Assembly: GCA_937120535.1 (NCBI GenBank)
Contig: CAKZJX010000133.1
Span: forward strand, 1 to 32,005
DNA from: an uncultured Anaerolineae bacterium
GTDB taxonomy: Bacteria > Chloroflexota > Anaerolineae > Anaerolineales > Villigracilaceae
Length of the DNA: 32,005 bases
Reading direction: 5' to 3'
The translations under genes and the position numbers were made by a program. A model generated the notes under the pieces. It saw nothing but the letters and a program-made list of their open reading frames with translations, did no database searches and was not told the DNA's origin. Position 1 is the stretch's first letter, and each line of letters opens with the position of its first letter. Of the stretch, positions 26,272 through 32,005 are shown one piece after another.

Positions 26272-26831
26272 AAGTCATCCCCACCGTGCTTCCCGAAGTG
26301 CTCATCCTCGAACCCAAGGTGTTTGGCGACGAACGCGGATTTTTTTTCGAGAGTTACAACCGCAAGACCTTCTCGGCCGATACCGGGCTGGATGTGGAAT
26401 TCGTGCAGGACAACCATTCTCGCTCGGTGCAAGGCGTACTGCGCGGCCTGCACTATCAACTCGTCAAGCCGCAGGGTAAGCTCGTGCGGGTGGTGACGGG
26501 CAAGGTCTGGGATATCGCGGTCGATCTGCGCCGTAGCTCGCCGCGGTTTGGGCAGTGGGTGGGCGTGGAGCTCTCCGCCGAGAACCATCGCCTGCTCTGG
26601 GTGCCGCCGGGCTTTGGTCACGGCTTTGTGGTGCTGAGCGACTCGGCGGACTTTCTCTACAAGACCACCGACTATTGGTACCCAGAATACGACCGCAACA
26701 TTGCCTGGAACGATCCGGATCTGGCCATAGATTGGCCGCTGGCTGGTTTGAACCTGCCGGGCGGTCAGCCGATCCTCGCGCCCAAGGATGCCGCGGCGCC
26801 ACGGCTGGCGCAGGCGGAGGTCTATGCATGA
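26268..26831 (+). CDS. rfbC: dTDP-4-dehydrorhamnose 3,5-epimerase
   Basis: 187 residues, full length for RmlC/RfbC cupins. It carries [12 protein letters not shown] at 20-31, the catalytic His62 in GLHYQ, the [10 protein letters not shown] strand near 79-88, and Tyr131 in FLYKTTDY. It epimerises C3 and C5 of dTDP-4-keto-6-deoxyglucose before RfbD reduction. With the three preceding genes the dTDP-L-rhamnose pathway is complete, so rhamnose is a likely component of the capsule. The stop overlaps the start of the next glycosyltransferase. Confidence 0.97.
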   Translation: MKVIPTVLPEVLILEPKVFGDERGFFFESYNRKTFSADTGLDVEFVQDNHSRSVQGVLRGLHYQLVKPQGKLVRVVTGKVWDIAVDLRRSSPRFGQWVGVELSAENHRLLWVPPGFGHGFVVLSDSADFLYKTTDYWYPEYDRNIAWNDPDLAIDWPLAGLNLPGGQPILAPKDAAAPRLAQAEVYA

Positions 26832-28435
26832 CGGCCGCCGCTGAGATTCAAGTTGCGCAAGAGCCTGCAAATGGAGACAGGCCGGAAGTCGAAGTATTAA
26901 TGGACATGCGCCCCGCCCTCGATGGGTTTTACGGTATTCCACAGGAAACCCGGCTGTTGTTTGGAGCTCTGGCGCGCCTGCCGGGTTTGCGCGTCTCTGG
27001 CTTGCTGCAAATGTCCACCCGGCAGATCAAGGGCGGTGTTGCACCTGGTGCGGACTTGCCCGAGGCCGAGCGTATTTACCGCTATTCCAGGGTGGTTGTT
27101 TCGCTCAAAGGGAAGAGCTTTGCCGATTGGAAAATGGGCGCTGCCGACTGGATCGGCGCGCTGCTTCACAAGTTGGCGCTGCGCTGGAGTGCCTGGACGG
27201 GGCTGAGCACGTTACGTTTGAAGTCCTTTGAAACCCGGGCGTTCCGCGATTTCGTCTGGCAGCAACTGTTTGCCCGGAGTTTACCGCCCTCGGAGCGTGA
27301 ATCGGTTTTGCGCTGTGATTACAGGATTTGCGACTCGCCCTGGCGGTGGATGCATTTGATTGGCATTGAGCGCGCCTGGCTACTCGGTAGGTCGCGCTAT
27401 CCTCGCTTGGATACGCGGGGGGTGAATATCTTTATCGCGCAAACACCCTTTCCTGGACGGGTCAGTCCAGGCACGGCGCTCGTCGTCCATTACCACGACG
27501 CCATTCCGGTGCTGATGCCGCATACGATTTCCGATCGAGCATTTCACCAGGCCAGCCATTTTCATGCGCTGGCAGCCAATGTCCGTGATGGGGCATGGTT
27601 TGTTTGCGTATCGGAGGCCACGCGCAGGGATTTGATTGGTCTGTTCCCAGATGCGGAATCGCGGGCAGTCACCATCCATAATATGCTTCCTTCGCATTAT
27701 TATCCATCTGCCCCTGAGCCAGAGCGTATTCCTGGTATTGTGCGCCGTTATCAGTATGGAGAATTCACAGCGTTAAGATCGCAAAAATCGCAACGAACCT
27801 ACCGATTGGCCCGTAGGTTTGGCAACGAGGCTGAGAAAAGTGCTTTTTATGAGCAGGCTTTCAGCGAGAAGAGCCGCTTTCTGTTGATGGTTTCGACCAT
27901 CGAGCCGCGCAAGAATCACCAACGGCTGTTGGAGGCGTGGGAGGCCTTGCGTGACCAGGTTGACAAGGATTTGAAGCTGATCTTTGTCGGCCATATTGGG
28001 TGGGACTATCAAGCCCTCCTCGATGCCTGCGAAACCTTGATCGAACAAGGCGGCCTGTTCATGTTGCATAGCGTACCAGCCGATATGCTGCGGATTTTGT
28101 ACCGACAGGCCCTGGTGACGGTGTGCCCGAGCGTGGGGGACGGGTTCGACTTCTCTGGCGTGGAGGCCATGCGCTGTGGTGGCGTGGCCGCCGCTTCCGA
28201 TATCCTTGTTCACCGTGAAGTCTATGGCGATGCAGCGGAGTATTTTGATCCTTATGACACAAGGAGCATTGTGCAGGCATTACGGCGGTTGATCGACACT
28301 CCGGATTCCGAAGCTCGCCGTGAAGCGTTGCGCCGAGCAGGAGAGGAACAAAGCGCGCGCTATTTGCCGGAACGTATCGTGCCGCGATGGGAAGCATTTC
28401 TCCGGCGCGTTGTACAAGAAACCAGTAGACTTTGA
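26828..28435 (+). CDS. GT4-family glycosyltransferase
   Basis: 535 residues from the ATG at 26828, which overlaps the rfbC stop as ATGA; the in-frame region upstream lies within rfbC. The N-terminal half opens with MDMRPALDGFYGIPQETR, a donor-independent Rossmann domain. The C-terminal half has the GT4 core: VSTIEPRKNHQRLLEAW at about 355, KLIFVGHIGWD near 380, and DGFDFSGVEAMRCGG at about 435-450, where Asp replaces the first Glu of the usual EX7E pair. The ending DILVHREVYGDAAEYFDP is typical of mannosyl/rhamnosyl-type GT4 enzymes. Lying directly after rfbC it may be a rhamnosyltransferase, but donor choice is inference. Confidence 0.85.
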   Translation: MTAAAEIQVAQEPANGDRPEVEVLMDMRPALDGFYGIPQETRLLFGALARLPGLRVSGLLQMSTRQIKGGVAPGADLPEAERIYRYSRVVVSLKGKSFADWKMGAADWIGALLHKLALRWSAWTGLSTLRLKSFETRAFRDFVWQQLFARSLPPSERESVLRCDYRICDSPWRWMHLIGIERAWLLGRSRYPRLDTRGVNIFIAQTPFPGRVSPGTALVVHYHDAIPVLMPHTISDRAFHQASHFHALAANVRDGAWFVCVSEATRRDLIGLFPDAESRAVTIHNMLPSHYYPSAPEPERIPGIVRRYQYGEFTALRSQKSQRTYRLARRFGNEAEKSAFYEQAFSEKSRFLLMVSTIEPRKNHQRLLEAWEALRDQVDKDLKLIFVGHIGWDYQALLDACETLIEQGGLFMLHSVPADMLRILYRQALVTVCPSVGDGFDFSGVEAMRCGGVAAASDILVHREVYGDAAEYFDPYDTRSIVQALRRLIDTPDSEARREALRRAGEEQSARYLPERIVPRWEAFLRRVVQETSRL

Positions 28436-28539
28436 TGATTACGGATTCAGAAAACAGACGACTTGGAAAAAGTATTTTCGGAATTTGGATGTATCCAACA
28501 GATGTGTGATGCGGTGCAAATTCTTTAAGATCAAAAGTC
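28436..28539. other. AT-rich intergenic gap before galE with a small palindrome
   Basis: A 104-base non-coding gap, the widest break between genes in the second half of the locus. It contains the palindrome TTGGAT-GT-ATCCAA at 28485-28498. A TTGGAA at 28463 could serve as a weak -35 box, but no convincing -10 is present. No good Shine-Dalgarno precedes galE. A local promoter is possible but not demonstrated. Confidence 0.35.
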
Positions 28540-29529
28540 ATGAAGGTTTTAATCGTAGGCGGAGCAGGGTATATCGGCTCGCACATGGTCAAGCACCTCA
28601 TCCGTGCTGGCAAGGAAGTGACTGTTGTTGATGATCTTTCTAGCGGTTATCGCGATGCGGTGGTGGCGGGTGCTGAGCTCATCGTCGGTTCGATAGCGAA
28701 TGCGGGCTTGCTTGATACCCTTTTTGCGCAGCAGCGCTTCGATGTTGTGATGCATTTTGCATCCTTTATTCAGGTGGGCGAGTCGGTTGTCAAGCCGGCG
28801 AAGTATTATGCGAACAATGTTTTGGCAACCCTCACCTTGCTTGATGCAATGCTCGAGGCAGGGGTGTCCAGGTTTATCTTTTCTTCGACGGCTGCGGTGT
28901 ATGGCGACCCTTCCTATATACCGATCGACGAGGCTCATCCGAAAAACCCGATCAATCCCTATGGACGCACTAAGTGGATGGTCGAACAGGTATTGGATGA
29001 TTATGACCGGGCCTACGGGTTGAAATCCGTATGTTTGCGCTATTTTAACGCAGCCGGGGCTGATCCAGAAGGCGAGCTCGGAGAGCGTCATGTGCCGGAG
29101 ACGCATTTAATACCGCTGGTGCTTCAAGCCGCCTCCGGGCGGCGTGAGCAGGTTTCAGTTTTTGGTACGGATTATGATACGCCTGATGGTACCTGTATCC
29201 GTGATTACATTCATGTGGCCGATCTATGTGAGGCGCATGCTCTGGCCATTGATTACTTGCTCGCAGGCGGCGAAAGTGCGAGGTTCAATCTTGGTAATGG
29301 ACAGGGTTTTTCGGTACAGGAAGTGATAGACACTGCCCGAAAGGTCACTGGTCGTAATATCAACGTACGCTATGAATCTCGTCGTGCTGGCGATCCCGCG
29401 CGACTCGTGGCTGATAGTCGCCTGGCGCGGCAGGTGCTGGGCTGGGAGCCCAAACGGGCCGCGTTGGAGACGATTATCGCGGATGCGTGGAGCTGGGAGC
29501 AGAAATGGCCATGGGGACCTACGGTATGA
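28540..29529 (+). CDS. galE: UDP-glucose 4-epimerase
   Basis: 329 residues, standard GalE size. NAD-binding GGAGYIG is at 7-13, FSSTAAVYG near 110, catalytic Tyr141/Lys145 in YGRTK, and the family segments LRYFNAAGADPEGELGE and GTCIRDYIHVADL follow. It interconverts UDP-glucose and UDP-galactose; some members also act on the N-acetylated sugars. It would supply a galactose-type donor to the capsule glycosyltransferases. The ATG has a poor ribosome binding site, and the gene is separated by 104 bases from the glycosyltransferase before it and 50 bases from the export gene after it. Confidence 0.95.
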   Translation: MKVLIVGGAGYIGSHMVKHLIRAGKEVTVVDDLSSGYRDAVVAGAELIVGSIANAGLLDTLFAQQRFDVVMHFASFIQVGESVVKPAKYYANNVLATLTLLDAMLEAGVSRFIFSSTAAVYGDPSYIPIDEAHPKNPINPYGRTKWMVEQVLDDYDRAYGLKSVCLRYFNAAGADPEGELGERHVPETHLIPLVLQAASGRREQVSVFGTDYDTPDGTCIRDYIHVADLCEAHALAIDYLLAGGESARFNLGNGQGFSVQEVIDTARKVTGRNINVRYESRRAGDPARLVADSRLARQVLGWEPKRAALETIIADAWSWEQKWPWGPTV

Positions 29530-29579
29530 TTTGAGGCACCGTCCTTTCATGGTGGACGTCAAGAAAGAGAGATTGAAGT

Positions 29580-30767
29580 ATGCGGTTTTATCTACGAGAT
29601 CGATTAAAGCGGTGTGTGCCAACATGCTTGAGCCTATCGCCGCTTTTTTTTATCAGCGGCTGCTCCACCTTCCCCGCCTGGATTCCTTCCTCCGGCCCCA
29701 GCGCGGAGCATGTCGTCGTACAGGAAAAGGTTGATTCGCCGATTCCGGTGGTGGATGTGAACGATGCGGTTGCCCGTCGGGTGCTGGCCGCGCAGCAGGC
29801 GGATTCTTTTGCCGAATCGCTGGCTACCAAGGCCCCGCCTGCTTACGTGGTGGGTGCGGGCGATGTGCTGGAGGTGACGGTGTGGGAGGCGCCTCCGGCG
29901 ACCCTGTTCGGTGCAGCGGTCGTCGATCCGCGCGCGGGGCTCACCACCACGCGCCAGACAACCTTCCCTGAGCAGATCGTGAATGCCGATGGGGTGATCA
30001 ACGTACCCTTCGCCGGTACGGTGCCGGTGGCGGGCAAGACGCCGCAGCAGATCGAGGCTGACCTGGTGCGGCGCTTGAAGACCAAGGCCAATCAGCCCCA
30101 GGTGTTGGTGCGGGTGATCCGCAATGCCACGCAGAATGTCACTGTGGTGGGTGAGGTGGCGCAAAGCATACGCATGCCGCTCACCGCCAAGGGCGAGCGG
30201 CTTTTGGATGCGGTGGCGGCGGCGGGGGGCGTGCGTCAGCCGGTGGGCAAGATGACGCTTCAGGTGAGCCGGGGCGGCAAGGTGGTGGCCATGCCGCTGG
30301 AGCGCGTGATCCAAGACCCGAAGCAGAATGTCTATCTCCAGCCCGGCGATGTGGTAACGGCCTTGTTCCAGCCTTTGAGCTTTACCGCCCTGGGTGCCAC
30401 GGGCAAGAACGAGGAGATTCCTTTCGAGGCGACGGGGATTACCCTTGCGCAGGCGCTGGGCCGCATGGCGGGTGTGCGCGATGCCCAGGCCGACGCGCGC
30501 GGTGTGTTCATCTTCCGCTTTGAGGAACCAAGCGTGGTGAACCCCGAAGGGCGGCCCCTGCCGCAGACGCCGGAAGGCAAGGTGCCGGTGGTGTATCGGG
30601 TGGATTTGAAAGACCCGCGCGCCTTCCTCGTGGCGCAGAACTTCCCGATGAAGGACAAGGATGTGGTGTATGTGGCCAACGCGCCGGCGGCAGAGTTGCA
30701 GAAGTTCCTGAATATCCTGACGTCGTCGCTGTTCTCGGTGAGCAACCTGGTCAACCTGGGGAAATGA
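29580..30767 (+). CDS. Outer-membrane polysaccharide export lipoprotein (OPX; CtrA/BexD/KpsD-Wza family)
   Basis: 395 residues. A lipoprotein signal peptide ends in the lipobox ISGC with Cys28 as the acylated residue. The poly-export domain follows (about 88-175; VGAGDVLEVTVWEAP, GVINVPFAGTVPV), then SLBB-like domains (VVGEVAQSIRMPL near 185; FTALGATGKNEEIPFEATG near 265). The last region is typical of the Neisseria CtrA/Haemophilus BexD class that pairs with KpsE-type adaptors. It would form the outer-membrane exit channel for the exporter encoded at 10351-12928. Placement at the far end of the locus, away from kpsEMT, is uncommon but does not change the assignment. The start is preceded by a purine-rich AGAGAGATTGA. 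Confidence 0.92.
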   Translation: MRFYLRDRLKRCVPTCLSLSPLFFISGCSTFPAWIPSSGPSAEHVVVQEKVDSPIPVVDVNDAVARRVLAAQQADSFAESLATKAPPAYVVGAGDVLEVTVWEAPPATLFGAAVVDPRAGLTTTRQTTFPEQIVNADGVINVPFAGTVPVAGKTPQQIEADLVRRLKTKANQPQVLVRVIRNATQNVTVVGEVAQSIRMPLTAKGERLLDAVAAAGGVRQPVGKMTLQVSRGGKVVAMPLERVIQDPKQNVYLQPGDVVTALFQPLSFTALGATGKNEEIPFEATGITLAQALGRMAGVRDAQADARGVFIFRFEEPSVVNPEGRPLPQTPEGKVPVVYRVDLKDPRAFLVAQNFPMKDKDVVYVANAPAAELQKFLNILTSSLFSVSNLVNLGK

Positions 30768-30839
30768 GTCGGCAGGTCTGAACAATTGACGCCGTCCCGC
30801 CAGCGCCGACTTTCAAGCGGGTGTCCGCGCTTAGGTGTT

Positions 30840-30872
30840 GTGATAAAAGGAACTTCCACTTCCTTTTGTCGC
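30840..30872. terminator. Stem-loop between the capsule locus and the ATPase gene
   Basis: A 13-base arm (30840-30852) pairs with 30860-30872 around a seven-base loop. It includes the perfect core AAAAGGAA/TTCCTTTT and two G-U pairs in RNA. It sits about 70 bases after the OPX stop and 30 bases before the ATPase start. The stem is AT-rich and there is no following U tract, so it is a weak candidate for an intrinsic terminator. A leader structure or operator for the ATPase gene is an alternative. Confidence 0.4.
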
Positions 30873-30904
30873 ATGCAGTTGTGTTGCTCGTGGTAGGATG
30901 GAGC

Positions 30905-31978
30905 ATGATCGAGCGCGACATCACCAACGAGTTGAAGCTGTCTGCCGCCGAATATCCGGTGGTGACGATCCTGGGGCCGCGCCAATCGGGCAAGACGACG
31001 CTGGCGCGCATGACTTTCCCCGACAAGCCTTGGGTGTCGCTGGAAGACCCGGATGTGCGCATGGCGGCGGAGGCCGACCCGCGCGGATTTCTGGGGCAGT
31101 ACCCTGAAGGGGTGATCCTCGATGAGGTTCAGCGGCTGCCCTCGCTGCTCTCCTATCTGCAGGGAATCGTCGATCGGCAGGGCGGCAAGGGGCGCTTTAT
31201 CCTGACCGGCAGTCATCAGCCCCGCTTGCATGAAGCGGTCAGCCAGTCGCTGGCCGGCCGCACGGCGGTGCTGACGCTCTGGCCGTTTTCGCTGGCCGAA
31301 CTGCGCCATTACACGCTCGCCCCGGATGCCTTCGATCTCGTGGTGCGGGGGTGTTATCCGCGCGTGCATGAGGAGAAGCTTGACCCGCGGCGTTTCTATA
31401 ACGGCTATCTGCAAACCTGTGTCGAGCACGATGTGCGCGCGCTGATTCAATTGCGCGGTCTGTCGGCGTTCCAGAAATTCCTCGTCCTGCTGGCCGGGCG
31501 CATCGGACAGATCGTGAACATGGCCTCGCTCGCGAACGATGTGGGGGTGTCGGCCAACACCCTGCGCCAGTGGTTGTCCGTGCTCAAGGCGTCTTATCTG
31601 GTGTTCGAGTTGCCGCCCTGGTTCGAAAACATTGGCAAGCGGGTGATCAAGTCACCGAAGCTCTATTTCGCCGATGTGGGGCTGGCGGCCTTTCTGCTGG
31701 GCATCCACACCGCGGAACAGGCCAGCCGTGACCCGCTGCGCAGCAATCTGTACGAAAACCTGATCGTTCTCGATGTGTTGAAGCGGCTATGCAATGCCGG
31801 CCAGCGCCCCGAGATGTTCTTTTATCGCGACACGCATGGCAACGAGGTGGATCTGTTGATTCGTCAGGGGCGGCAATGGATGTCGGTGGAGATTAAATCG
31901 GCCAGCACTTTTTCCATGGATTTCCTCAAGGGAAGGTCTGCAAAACCTTCCTGCCAGACTGCCGGGATGGGACAATAG
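30905..31978 (+). CDS. DUF4143-type AAA ATPase (AAA_14 family), 3' end frameshifted
   Basis: 357 residues from the ATG at 30905 (AGGATGG upstream); a GTG at 30821 is less likely because it would place the stem-loop inside the gene. Walker A GPRQSGKTT is at 24-32 (Lys30), Walker B VILDE is at 70-74, and FILTGSHQPRLHEAVSQSLAG is the family sensor region. A winged-helix/DUF4143 part follows (VGLAAFLLGIH), then an EVDLLI...VEIKSA stretch resembling a PD-(D/E)XK fold. These genes are common, mobile and of unclear function; no link to capsule is expected. The reading frame ends in FLKGRSAKPSC..., but a shifted frame from 31935 continues as GLQNLPARLP to the window end. This suggests a 4-base insertion (AAGGGAAGG) and a damaged gene. 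Confidence 0.8.
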   Translation: MIERDITNELKLSAAEYPVVTILGPRQSGKTTLARMTFPDKPWVSLEDPDVRMAAEADPRGFLGQYPEGVILDEVQRLPSLLSYLQGIVDRQGGKGRFILTGSHQPRLHEAVSQSLAGRTAVLTLWPFSLAELRHYTLAPDAFDLVVRGCYPRVHEEKLDPRRFYNGYLQTCVEHDVRALIQLRGLSAFQKFLVLLAGRIGQIVNMASLANDVGVSANTLRQWLSVLKASYLVFELPPWFENIGKRVIKSPKLYFADVGLAAFLLGIHTAEQASRDPLRSNLYENLIVLDVLKRLCNAGQRPEMFFYRDTHGNEVDLLIRQGRQWMSVEIKSASTFSMDFLKGRSAKPSCQTAGMGQ

Positions 31979-32005
31979 CGACATGAAGCAGATGAGTCTG
32001 GAGGC

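Noticed and set aside
26555-26827. Upstream extension of the GT4 glycosyltransferase reading frame
   Set aside because: It lies inside rfbC; the ATGA junction at 26828 gives a normal start.
8933-30767. Wzx/Wzy-type polymerisation genes
   Set aside because: No multi-spanning flippase or polymerase is present; the only polytopic membrane protein found is the ABC-2 permease, so the export route is ABC-dependent.
30821-30904. GTG start for the ATPase gene
   Set aside because: The added 28 residues look non-conserved and would include the stem-loop; the ATG at 30905 has a better Shine-Dalgarno.
1-32005. tRNA or rRNA genes, phage genes, riboswitches
   Set aside because: I saw no cloverleaf, rRNA signature, integrase or known aptamer pattern in the non-coding gaps, which are short.

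Overview
The window reads as one long plus-strand capsular polysaccharide locus from a Gram-negative bacterium. It is moderately GC-rich, uses ATG/TTG starts and shows dense ATGA/TTGA gene overlaps. Inner-membrane ABC capsule exporters of the KpsE/KpsM/KpsT type and an outer-membrane polysaccharide export (OPX) lipoprotein point to a proteobacterium, most likely beta- or gammaproteobacterial. I cannot fix the genus from sequence alone.

Layout. (1) 58-8933: a 2518-residue type I polyketide/fatty-acid synthase (KS-AT-DH-methyltransferase-like-ER-KR-ACP, no thioesterase), translationally coupled to an alpha-oxoamine synthase. The pair resembles RkpA/RkpG of rhizobial K-antigen loci and WcbR/WcbT of Burkholderia capsule I loci. 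(2) 8933-12928: manC (GDP-mannose supply), then kpsE-, kpsM- and kpsT-like export genes, all overlapping. (3) 12932-21910: large modular glycosyltransferases. These are a 1120-residue tandem GT2 protein with a DUF4214-like N-terminus and a long repetitive coiled-coil tail, a small helical-repeat protein, and a 1203-residue WbsX-GT4-GT2 fusion. An AlgX-like SGNH protein and an orphan fragment of a glycosyltransferase C-terminus follow. (4) 21973-23373: a polysaccharide pyruvyl transferase. (5) 23400-26831: rfbB-rfbD-rfbA-rfbC (dTDP-L-rhamnose). (6) 26828-30767: a GT4 glycosyltransferase, galE, and the OPX outer-membrane lipoprotein. (7) 30905-end: a DUF4143-type AAA ATPase unrelated to the capsule, apparently frameshifted near its 3' end.

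How the parts fit. ManC, RfbBDAC and GalE supply GDP-mannose, dTDP-rhamnose and UDP-galactose (or another C4-epimerised UDP-sugar). The glycosyltransferases assemble a polymer, and the pyruvyl transferase and AlgX-like protein may decorate it. KpsM/KpsT with KpsE and the OPX protein export it. The PKS and oxoamine synthase probably make a dedicated lipid, perhaps an aminoketone or sphingoid-like anchor or carrier. The expected kpsC/kpsS Kdo-linker genes are not in the window.

Most interesting signals: the PKS/oxoamine-synthase pair at the head of an ABC-type capsule operon; a coiled-coil tail whose repeats (91, 91, 35 and 21 residues) are all whole numbers of heptads, with a perfect 273-bp tandem duplication; a near-identical segment of about 100 bp flanking the AlgX-like gene, suggesting a recombination scar; and an apparently disabled first GT2 domain in the coiled-coil glycosyltransferase.
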